Shown here one piece after another: positions 1-5,589 of a stretch of DNA of 8,870 nt. The translations under genes were made by a program, and so were the position numbers. Under the pieces are notes generated by a model. It made no database searches. It was not told the DNA's origin and saw nothing but the letters and a program-made list of their open reading frames with translations. Origin of the DNA: Maricaulis sp. (GTDB lineage: Bacteria > Pseudomonadota > Alphaproteobacteria > Caulobacterales > Maricaulaceae); contig NZLV01000071.1 of the NCBI GenBank assembly GCA_002694345.1, forward strand, positions 1 through 8,870, given 5' to 3'. The first letter of the stretch is position 1; each line of letters begins with the position of its first letter.

Positions 1-408
1 CTGCTTCGGGATGTCATCCTTGTTGCGACCCTTGGCGCGGAAATTCTGCTCCACCTTCCACTCGATCGGCAGGCCGTGACAGTCCCAGCCCGGACGGTAG
101 GGCGCATCCAGACCGGCCATCTGGCGCGAGCGCACGACAAAATCCTTCAGGATCTTGTTCATCCCGGTGCCGATGTGGATGTGGCCGTTCGCATAGGGCG
201 GGCCATCATGCAGCACGAAGCGCTCCTGGCCTTTCGCGCGGGCGCGCAATTGCTTGTAGAGGTCCAGCTTGGCCCAGCGGGCGAGCCATTCCGGCTCCTT
301 CTTGGGCAGGCCGGCGCGCATCGGGAAATCGGTGGTCGGCAGGAAAAGCGTGTCTTTGTAGTCGCGAGCAGCGCCGTCCTGGCCGGTCTCGTGCGAATTA
401 TCCGTCAT
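1..408 (-). CDS. ileS: Isoleucyl-tRNA synthetase, N-terminal 136 residues (partial)
   Basis: Cytoplasmic class I aminoacyl-tRNA synthetase that charges tRNA-Ile. Only the first 136 codons are present; the gene runs off the left edge. The visible part holds the start of the Rossmann catalytic domain: DGPPYANG at residues 68-75, the HIGH-type signature at 76-81 (HIHIGT, with Thr81 where the usual motif has the second His), MNKILKDF at 83-90, and GWDCHGLPIEWK at 107-118, which is characteristic of IleS. The ATG at 408-406 is preceded by an AAGGAC Shine-Dalgarno (422-417) with 8 nt spacing; an ATG at 416 is out of frame and stops at once. It lies downstream of ribF on the same strand across a 181-nt gap that holds a possible promoter, so it may be transcribed separately. 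Identity is secure; only the length is unknown. Confidence 0.96.
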   Translation of the reverse strand, partial: MTDNSHETGQDGAARDYKDTLFLPTTDFPMRAGLPKKEPEWLARWAKLDLYKQLRARAKGQERFVLHDGPPYANGHIHIGTGMNKILKDFVVRSRQMAGLDAPYRPGWDCHGLPIEWKVEQNFRAKGRNKDDIPKQ

Positions 409-552
409 CGGATCATGTCCTTGCGGTGGGGGTCATCTCAGAAGTCGTTGCGGAACATCTCCCGGCACCGCCTGGATCACCCCAAGCGGGCCGGGCTGGT
501 AATTCGCCCCGTCATCAGCGCGGAAATCAGGGCCGCGCGGCGGTGGAAACCG

Positions 553-580
553 TGTCTAGTGACCATGCAAACGCGTGTAA
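553..580 (-). promoter_or_regulatory. Possible housekeeping promoter for ileS
   Basis: On the minus strand TTACACG (580-574) and ACTAGACA (560-553) are separated by 13 nt. This resembles the Caulobacter-type vegetative promoter, TTGACGS followed after 10-14 nt by GCTANAWC. It would give an ileS leader of roughly 140 nt. The remainder of the 409-589 gap shows no conserved RNA structure or convincing leader peptide, and no terminator is visible after ribF. The -35 match is imperfect, so this is a suggestion only. Confidence 0.3.
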
Positions 581-589
581 CAGAGCCCA

Positions 590-1534
590 TCAGGCCGGTC
601 CAGACAGACCGCTCAGCAGGCGGCGCGCCGCGGCGGCATCGCGGGCGATCTGATCCTTCAGGGCGTCGAGACCGTCGAACTTGCGCTCCGGCCGGATGAA
701 ACCGCGGAACTCGACTTCCAGTTCACGGCCATAGAGATCGCCATCAAAGTCGAACAGGTGGACTTCCAGCAGCTCGCTGAGCCCGTCGACCGTGGGACGC
801 TTGCCGAAATTGGCCACTGCCTCGATCGGATCGCCCTTGCCGTCCAGACGCACGCGGACGGCATAAACGCCATAGGCGGGCCGGACAAAATCGCCCAGAT
901 CGATATTGGCGGTCGGGAAGCCGATCGTGCGACCGCGCTGATCGCCCTTCTGGACAATCCCCTCGATGGCCCAGGGCGAGCCCATCAGCTCCGCGGCCGC
1001 TTTCATGTCGCCGTCCAGGATCGCCTTGCGGATCCGGGTCGAGGACACTTTGTCGGCGCCATTGCCATGCAGGTCGGCAAAAGCCGTGCGGATGCCACGG
1101 GCTTCGCACAGGCGTTCCAGATCACCGATCGTGCCGGCACGGCCCGCCCCGAAGCGGAAATCGGCTCCGGTGATCACACCGCGGACGCCCAGGCCTTGAT
1201 GCAGGACCTGTTCGACAAACTGCTCCGGCGTCATCGCCGCCATATCCGCCGTGAAAGGCAGGACGTGGAGATTGCGGACACCCAGATCTTCCAGCGTTCG
1301 ATTGCGCCGATGCTCGCCCATCAGGCGGAAGGCCGGAGCCTCCGGCGCAAAGAAGCGGCGCGGGTGCGGATCGAACAAGGCGACGCCGAGCGGCGCATCC
1401 AGGGTCTCCGCCAGCTCCGCGGCGAGCGCAATCACATGGCGGTGCCCGTGATGCACACCGTCAAAATTGCCGAGCGCGACAACCGAGCCGCGACCGTCCG
1501 CCGGAATGGACTGGAAACCCTGGTAGACCTGCAT
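590..1534 (-). CDS. ribF: Bifunctional riboflavin kinase / FMN adenylyltransferase (FAD synthetase)
   Basis: Cytoplasmic enzyme that phosphorylates riboflavin to FMN and then adenylylates FMN to FAD. The 314 residues match the usual bacterial RibF length. The N-terminal nucleotidyltransferase half carries GNFDGVHHGH (22-31), FDPHPRRFF (54-62), GADFRFG (123-129) and SSTRIRKAI (164-172). The C-terminal flavokinase half carries RGRTIGFPTANI (200-211) with the Pro-Thr-Ala-Asn nucleotide/metal site, YGVYAV (221-226), GKRPT (244-248) and the proposed catalytic Glu257 in LLEVHLFDF. I chose the ATG at 1534, five nucleotides after the stop of the upstream MaoC-like gene. An in-frame TTG at 1543 would overlap that stop as TTGA and give 317 residues. 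Neither start has a strong Shine-Dalgarno, which fits translational coupling with the upstream gene. Confidence 0.95.
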   Translation of the reverse strand: MQVYQGFQSIPADGRGSVVALGNFDGVHHGHRHVIALAAELAETLDAPLGVALFDPHPRRFFAPEAPAFRLMGEHRRNRTLEDLGVRNLHVLPFTADMAAMTPEQFVEQVLHQGLGVRGVITGADFRFGAGRAGTIGDLERLCEARGIRTAFADLHGNGADKVSSTRIRKAILDGDMKAAAELMGSPWAIEGIVQKGDQRGRTIGFPTANIDLGDFVRPAYGVYAVRVRLDGKGDPIEAVANFGKRPTVDGLSELLEVHLFDFDGDLYGRELEVEFRGFIRPERKFDGLDALKDQIARDAAAARRLLSGLSGPA

Positions 1535-1539
1535 GCGGA

Positions 1540-1983
1540 TCAATCGTCCGATTTCTTGCGACGCTTGCGAACCATGACTTCCGCCTCGGCTTCCATCGTC
1601 GTCTTGTCACCCACGGTGCAGATGCACTGCATGATGGCTTTGCGCGATTTCAGATCGACGGATTTGACTGTGACACGCGTGGTCACTTCGTCACCGATCC
1701 GGGTCGGCAGGAAGAAGCGCATGTTCAGGCCAAGGAAAATCGCCCCCGGTCCGGGCAGCTGGTTTCCGAGCACGCCGGAGATGAAGGACGCGACCAGCGC
1801 GCCGTGTGCAATCCGGCCCCGAAACGGGGTCGCGCGGGCGAATTCCTCGTCCATATGCACCGGATTATAGTCGCCCGAGACCTTGGCGAACAGGTCGAGA
1901 TCTTCCTCGGTAACCGTTCTAACCGCCTCAGCCGATTGGCCAATTTCCATTTCTTCGAGGGCGATACCGCGCACTTCTGCCAT
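1540..1983 (-). CDS. MaoC-like (R)-specific enoyl-CoA hydratase-type hotdog protein
   Basis: Small single-hotdog protein of about 147 residues, the size of PhaJ-type (R)-hydratases, which hydrate trans-2-enoyl-CoA to (R)-3-hydroxyacyl-CoA. The hydratase-2 signature is intact: FAKVSGDYNPVHMDEEFA, with the catalytic pair Asp38 and His43 (numbered from the start used here), followed by RGRIAHGALVASFISGVLG. The C-terminal strands run through FLGLNMRFFLPTRIGDEV and end in a basic Arg/Lys-rich tail. I prefer the ATG at 1983 because GGAG lies 6 nt upstream; an ATG at 1995 in the same frame adds MESL but has a poor ribosome site. The stop almost abuts ribF, so the two are probably cotranscribed. Substrate is unknown: no phaC or fatty-acid oxidation gene is in view, so a role in polyhydroxyalkanoate supply cannot be claimed. 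Confidence 0.85.
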   Translation of the reverse strand: MAEVRGIALEEMEIGQSAEAVRTVTEEDLDLFAKVSGDYNPVHMDEEFARATPFRGRIAHGALVASFISGVLGNQLPGPGAIFLGLNMRFFLPTRIGDEVTTRVTVKSVDLKSRKAIMQCICTVGDKTTMEAEAEVMVRKRRKKSDD

Positions 1984-2008
1984 GAGCGACTCCATCTTTC
2001 TGTCCGCT

Positions 2009-2041
2009 TTAACCGATTTTTATCCGCGAATGTCTAGGGTC
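2009..2041 (+). promoter_or_regulatory. Candidate CtrA-regulated promoter of the cheY-cheZ operon
   Basis: TTAA-N7-TTAT at 2009-2023 differs by one base from the CtrA consensus TTAA-N7-TTAA. It is followed by CTAGGGTC at 2034-2041, which resembles a Caulobacter-type -10 (GCTANAWC). A CtrA box in place of a good -35 is the arrangement expected of CtrA-activated promoters. The box also lies 26 nt upstream of the divergent MaoC-like gene. A 6-bp hairpin (GACGGC/GCCGTC, 2051-2069) follows in the leader. No binding or start-site data are available. Confidence 0.4.
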
Positions 2042-2106
2042 TGTGCTGAAGACGGCGGAACAAGCCGTCCTTGTGTGTAAACGCGCCGAGTGGATGGAGA
2101 CTACAT

Positions 2107-2493
2107 ATGGCTGTCGAGATGACGATGCCTATCCTGGTTGTGGACGACTACAAAACCATGATCCGCATCATTCGCAACCTTCTCAAGCAAATTGGCTTCG
2201 AGAATGTGGATGAAGCGGCTGATGGCCAGGAAGCCTATCAGAAAATGCAGGAAAACAAGTACGGTCTGGTCATTTCCGATTGGAACATGGAACCGATGAC
2301 CGGCTATGAGCTGCTGCAAAAGGTCCGTGCTGACGAAAGCATGAAGGCGACGCCCTTCATCATGGTCACCGCCGAATCCAAAACCGAAAACGTGGTCGCA
2401 GCGAAGCGCGCCGGTGTAAACAACTACATCGTGAAGCCCTTCAATGCCGGGACCCTCAAGGCGAAAATGTCGGCGGTTCTGGGCGACTTCTAG
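2107..2493 (+). CDS. cheY: Chemotaxis response regulator CheY (single receiver domain)
   Basis: A 128-residue stand-alone receiver that, when phosphorylated, should bind the flagellar switch (FliM) and alter rotation. All receiver residues are present: acidic pair Asp13-Asp14, phosphoacceptor Asp58 within ISDWNM, Thr88, Tyr107 and Lys110 in the VKPF motif. Similarity to E. coli CheY is high along the whole length, including Trp59-Asn60 and the AESKTENVVAA stretch (89-99) used for switch and CheZ contacts. It is therefore a true chemotaxis CheY rather than a generic receiver. The ATG at 2107 has GGAGA (2096-2100) 6 nt upstream; an upstream in-frame extension to 2071 lacks such a site and adds residues foreign to the family. 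cheZ follows after 56 nt. No cheA, cheW or receptor gene is in the window, so its kinase must be encoded elsewhere. Confidence 0.93.
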   Translation: MAVEMTMPILVVDDYKTMIRIIRNLLKQIGFENVDEAADGQEAYQKMQENKYGLVISDWNMEPMTGYELLQKVRADESMKATPFIMVTAESKTENVVAAKRAGVNNYIVKPFNAGTLKAKMSAVLGDF

Positions 2494-2549
2494 TCGATCC
2501 CGTGAACTTCCCCCAACGCCAATTGAGTTCGCTAAGGAAGGAGGGCCCC

Positions 2550-3245
2550 ATGCCCGCCGCCAATGTTGCAGCGCAAGTTCGCACGTCCCTGGCGTCACTG
2601 AAAGCCAGCGACCTGCAGGACGCGCAGATCATGGAAGTCCTGAAGCTGGCCCACCAGCTGACGGATACGATGAAGCTGTTCTTCAGCTCCCTCGACCAGT
2701 CGATCTGCCAGGAATTCAACTATATCGCCGACTATATCTCGCGAACCCGCGATGAGATTTCGGCGCTTCGTCCCAACGACATCAAGACCGAGCGGATACC
2801 GTCTGCCGGGGTTGAGCTGGAAGCCGTCGTCGGAGACACCGAAAAGGCCACCGAGACGATCATGAGCGCTGCCGAGGCCGTGCTCTGCGAGGATGCCACG
2901 GACTATGATGAATATCGTGCCGCCGTCGAGGCGCGCATGATGACCATCATCGAAGCCTGCTCCTTCCAGGATCTCGCCGGTCAGCGTGTTTCCAAGGTCG
3001 TGAACTCCCTGCGTCACGTGGAGAGCCGCGTCGCCCGCTTTGCCGAGGTGATGGGTGTGCGTGATGCCGACGGGTTCGAGTCCGAAGAGGAAAAGGCCGA
3101 ACGCGAGCGGAACGAAAAGAACCTGCTCAACGGCCCCGCCGTCGGCGGCCCGGAAACGAGCCAGGACGATATCGACGCCATGTTCGCAGATGCCGGCAGC
3201 GTGCCGGATCTCGACCAGAACTCGATCGACTCCCTGTTCGACTAG
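2550..3245 (+). CDS. cheZ: CheZ-family CheY-P phosphatase
   Basis: A 231-residue, mostly helical protein, close to the usual CheZ length, that should speed dephosphorylation of CheY-P. The diagnostic motif is IIEACSFQDLAGQRVSKVV (133-151); Asp141 and Gln145 correspond to E. coli CheZ Asp143 and Gln147, the Gln being the catalytic residue that positions water. Long helices on either side (about 22-73 and 98-170) fit the CheZ four-helix dimer. An acidic linker (177-190) leads to a C-terminal tail with two similar short motifs, SQDDIDAMFAD (204-214) and DQNSIDSLFD (222-231), resembling the E. coli CheZ CheY-binding peptide and the FliM N-terminus. The ATG at 2550 has an AAGGAGG site (2538-2544) with 5 nt spacing, better than the GTG at 2502. 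It sits directly after cheY, its expected substrate, and ends 10 nt from the convergent HAD gene. Confidence 0.9.
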   Translation: MPAANVAAQVRTSLASLKASDLQDAQIMEVLKLAHQLTDTMKLFFSSLDQSICQEFNYIADYISRTRDEISALRPNDIKTERIPSAGVELEAVVGDTEKATETIMSAAEAVLCEDATDYDEYRAAVEARMMTIIEACSFQDLAGQRVSKVVNSLRHVESRVARFAEVMGVRDADGFESEEEKAERERNEKNLLNGPAVGGPETSQDDIDAMFADAGSVPDLDQNSIDSLFD

Positions 3246-3255
3246 GACTGATGGA

Positions 3256-4104
3256 CTACCAGACGAGTTGCGGCGCGAGCCATCGCGCCGCCACTCCGTA
3301 ACCGTCCAGTGCGCGAGCGACAGCTTCTCCATCGAAGCTGTCGCTTTTTACGTCTGCCCCCAAAATCCCGTCTGCAATGAACAGCGCGTCGATTCCGATA
3401 CGCTGGGCTCCGGCGACATCGGTCTCCGGACCATCGCCGATTGCCAGGGTCCGGCCCGGATCAACGGCAAAACCCTTGGCCGCGAGGGCCGACTGCGCCA
3501 GATCATAGATCGGCTTGTGCGGCTTGCCGGCCACGATGGAGCGGCCGCCCATCTCCCGGTAGAGCCGGGCGATCGCGCCGGCGCAATAGATCAGCTGATC
3601 CCCCGCCTGAACCACGATGTCAGGATTGGCACAAACCAGATCCAGGCCTCGCTCCAGGGCGCGTGACAGCCGGTCGCGATAATCCTCCGGCTTGCCATGC
3701 CAGTAATCGTCCGGCCCGGTGCAGGCGATGAAGTCCGCCGCATCCACATCGACATAATCCAGGTCCAGCCCTTCAAACAGGCTGTGGTCGACCTCAGGGC
3801 CGATATGCCAGGCCTTGCCGGGGACGCGGGCGACCAGCTCGCTGTGGATGGCGTCACCAGAGGTCACCATCGCGTCGGTCGCATCATCCGGCAGCCCCAT
3901 CTGCGTCATCAGCGTGCGCAGGCTGGAGCTTCGCCGAGGGGAATTGGAGACCAGGCAGACAGCCCCACCCGACTGGCGGAAGCGGCGGAGGGCCTCCACC
4001 GCATCAGGCAGAAGCGCGCGTCCATCGCGGATCACGCCCCACACATCGCAATACAGGGTGTCATAATGCTCCCGCAGCGGAGCCAGGCGCGCAAAATCAG
4101 TCAT
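3256..4104 (-). CDS. HAD-superfamily class IIA hydrolase (NagD-like, probably TIGR01459 type)
   Basis: A cytoplasmic, NagD-like haloacid dehalogenase-fold protein of 282 residues. The four HAD motifs can be placed: motif I CDVWGVIRDG (19-28) with nucleophile Asp20; motif II LVSNSPR (51-57) with Ser53; Lys194 in AGKPHKPIYD; and motif IV IGDGPETDVAGA (222-233) with Asp224 and Asp229. The cap domain lies between motifs II and III, as in class IIA. Oddly, motif I has Trp22 where ordinary HAD phosphatases have the second Asp that acts as general acid/base; I recall aromatic residues here in this family, so activity may differ from NagD. The ATG at 4104 has only a weak ribosome site. It follows tipF by 70 nt on the same strand and may be cotranscribed. 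Its last ~90 bases overlap the cheYZ terminator. Substrate is unknown. Confidence 0.85.
   Translation of the reverse strand: MTDFARLAPLREHYDTLYCDVWGVIRDGRALLPDAVEALRRFRQSGGAVCLVSNSPRRSSSLRTLMTQMGLPDDATDAMVTSGDAIHSELVARVPGKAWHIGPEVDHSLFEGLDLDYVDVDAADFIACTGPDDYWHGKPEDYRDRLSRALERGLDLVCANPDIVVQAGDQLIYCAGAIARLYREMGGRSIVAGKPHKPIYDLAQSALAAKGFAVDPGRTLAIGDGPETDVAGAQRIGIDALFIADGILGADVKSDSFDGEAVARALDGYGVAARWLAPQLVW
3270..3291. repeat. Perfect 9-bp inverted repeat at the cheZ/HAD junction
   Basis: GCGGCGCGA (3270-3278) and TCGCGCCGC (3283-3291) pair perfectly around a GCCA loop. It lies in the last codons of the HAD gene and in the 3' leader-out region of cheZ mRNA. There is no T-tract on either strand, so it is not by itself an intrinsic terminator. 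It may stabilise or pause either transcript. Confidence 0.55.
3316..3349 (+). terminator. Intrinsic terminator of the cheY-cheZ operon, inside the HAD gene
   Basis: AGCGACAGCTTC (3316-3327) pairs perfectly over 12 bp with GAAGCTGTCGCT (3334-3345) across a 6-nt loop, and is followed by TTTT (3346-3349), a textbook rho-independent terminator for plus-strand transcription. It starts 71 nt after the cheZ stop. It lies wholly inside the convergent HAD coding sequence, where it encodes residues around KSDSFDGEAVA (253-263). On the minus strand the hairpin is not followed by T residues, so HAD transcription should read through. Confidence 0.85.
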
Positions 4105-4174
4105 GGCGCGCTTGAAGCAGCCTCACCCGGCGGCGTCAATCAGCTCTGGCGGGAAAGCAGGGTCCGGTCCGGGA

Positions 4175-5389
4175 TCAGCTGACGAGGCGCAGGCCGGCGG
4201 GCTGGGCCGCTTCTTCCAGGACCTCATCGCGGACCGGGCGGGGTTCGCCGAACAGATGCCCTTCGCCATAGGCCACATCCAGCTCGAGAACTTCGACCAC
4301 AGTGGCTTCGGATTCGATCTTGTCGACGATCAGGTCGATACCGTGGCGGGCAAACAGGCCGGCGAGGTCCTCATGGGAAATCGCGCCAGGCTCATACCCC
4401 GCGATCGGCTCATATTCATGGATGGCGGTAAGCAGGCGCTGGCCACCGATCTTCACGAAGCGGACACCAGCCCGCTCCATGCCTTCCAGGTCGAGATCGA
4501 CATGCTGGACCTGGTCGACGGAGAAGCGGAAGCCGAAATCGACCATGCGGGCCATGTTGCGGGCGGCAATGGCGTCGCGTTCCTCGAAGGCGCGCTGGGA
4601 GATTTCGAAGATCAGGGAGCCTGCGAGGTCCTTGTTCTGGCGGACAAAGTCGAGAAACTCCGGGAAGAAGTCCTCATCCGACAGGGAGTTCAGCGAGATA
4701 TTGCAGAAGATGCCGACCTTGCGGTCCTGGCCCGTCAGGCGGCGCACGATCTGGACGCAGCGGAACAGGAGAAGATTGTCCACCTCGGTCATGATCCCGG
4801 CCTGTTCGGCAGCCTGGATGAAGGTCGCTGGCGCAATCACGCGGCCCATCGTGTCGCGCAGCCGGGTATAACCTTCATAGAAGGCGACGCGGCGCTGCGG
4901 CAGGGTCACGACCGGCTGCAGGTAAAGATCGACGCGGTTGGCGCTCAGCGCATCGCGGACAATCTCGATATCAATGCCGGTTTCTGCCGTTTCGGTGGGC
5001 ACCGGACGTTCCGACTGGGTGGAGGGACCGCCGACCCGGCGGACGAGATCCTCCAGAACCCGGACTTCATGGACCAGAGCATTATCCCGCTCCATGGCTT
5101 CCGCGCGCAGTTCGTCGGTGATTTCGTCAATGCGCTTCTGGGCCGCCTCGAATTCTTCGGCCAGGGCCAGGTTGGAGGCTTTGAGATTGTGGATCTCCTG
5201 CTCCAGTGCCCGGCGCTCCTGCGTACGGGAGGCAGCGGAATGGGCCATGCCGGCGACGATGAAGACGATCGCGCCCATCATCCAGGCGGTCATGGTCGGC
5301 ATCAGGCCGAGCCGTTCAAAACCGATCGCAGCCACGGTCGCGATGGCGACGTAGGTCATCAGGATGAGAATATCGAGCGCGCGGGGCAT
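4175..5389 (-). CDS. tipF: TipF-like flagellar regulator: two membrane helices, coiled coil, degenerate EAL domain
   Basis: A 404-residue inner-membrane protein. Two hydrophobic helices (about 5-24 and 33-50) are followed by a charged coiled coil (about 54-118) and a cytoplasmic EAL domain (about 140-390). This order matches Caulobacter TipF, a c-di-GMP receptor needed for placing and assembling the polar flagellum. The catalytic signatures are eroded: EAL reads EGY (172-174), DDFG reads DQVQ (292-295), LKID reads VKIG (312-315), and the late QG pair reads EG (376-377). Glu172, Asn230, Glu262, Asp292, Lys313 and Glu359 remain, so ligand binding without hydrolysis is plausible. The ATG at 5389 has GGAAG about 6 nt upstream. 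The next gene on the strand is the HAD protein. The name rests on architecture; an unrelated membrane EAL protein is the alternative. Confidence 0.78.
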   Translation of the reverse strand: MPRALDILILMTYVAIATVAAIGFERLGLMPTMTAWMMGAIVFIVAGMAHSAASRTQERRALEQEIHNLKASNLALAEEFEAAQKRIDEITDELRAEAMERDNALVHEVRVLEDLVRRVGGPSTQSERPVPTETAETGIDIEIVRDALSANRVDLYLQPVVTLPQRRVAFYEGYTRLRDTMGRVIAPATFIQAAEQAGIMTEVDNLLLFRCVQIVRRLTGQDRKVGIFCNISLNSLSDEDFFPEFLDFVRQNKDLAGSLIFEISQRAFEERDAIAARNMARMVDFGFRFSVDQVQHVDLDLEGMERAGVRFVKIGGQRLLTAIHEYEPIAGYEPGAISHEDLAGLFARHGIDLIVDKIESEATVVEVLELDVAYGEGHLFGEPRPVRDEVLEEAAQPAGLRLVS

Positions 5390-5426
5390 GGCGGTCTTCC
5401 AGACAGCGAATCGTTACTTTGGCTTG

Positions 5427-5465
5427 AAGGTTAAGCTGTGTCGGCGCCGGTTGTCGTTTGGTTAA
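5427..5465 (-). promoter_or_regulatory. Paired TTAACC half-sites upstream of tipF (possible CtrA boxes)
   Basis: Reading the minus strand, TTAACCAA occurs at 5465-5458 and TTAACCTT at 5434-5427, starting 31 nt apart and 38-76 nt from the tipF start. Both resemble the TTAACCAT-type element linked to CtrA control of motility genes in Caulobacter. The first is part of an imperfect inverted repeat, GGTTAAC-GAAG-GTAAACC (5460-5477, plus strand). No clear -35/-10 pair could be assigned here. Confidence 0.3.
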
Positions 5466-5520
5466 CGAAGGTAAACCCTATCGGCCCCCTCACCCTCTAA
5501 CGCCTTGAAGTTTATGGCCA

Positions 5521-5559
5521 TGCATAAAATAAAGCGGCCCGCACTCAAGCGGGCCGCTT
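5521..5559 (-). terminator. Intrinsic terminator of the OmpA-family lipoprotein gene
   Basis: An 11-bp perfect stem, AAGCGGCCCGC (5532-5542) with GCGGGCCGCTT (5549-5559), encloses a 6-nt loop. On the minus strand it is followed by TTATTTTATG, a fair T-tract. It begins 30 nt after the stop of the lipoprotein gene and separates it from tipF. Confidence 0.85.
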
Positions 5560-5589
5560 CATGACGTGTTTTCGAATGGCGGGAAGGCC

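Noticed and set aside
409..513. Tiny reading frames in the ileS leader (6-12 codons) as possible attenuator peptides
   Set aside because: None has a ribosome site or a run of Ile codons, and no terminator/antiterminator pair is visible.
758..1870. 370-codon open frame on the plus strand across ribF and the MaoC-like gene
   Set aside because: It is the antisense frame of two clearly recognised genes, resembles no family, and arises from G+C-rich codon bias.
4103..5434. 443-codon open frame on the plus strand opposite tipF
   Set aside because: The minus strand encodes a recognisable membrane/coiled-coil/EAL protein; the plus frame has no domain and spans its full length as a shadow.
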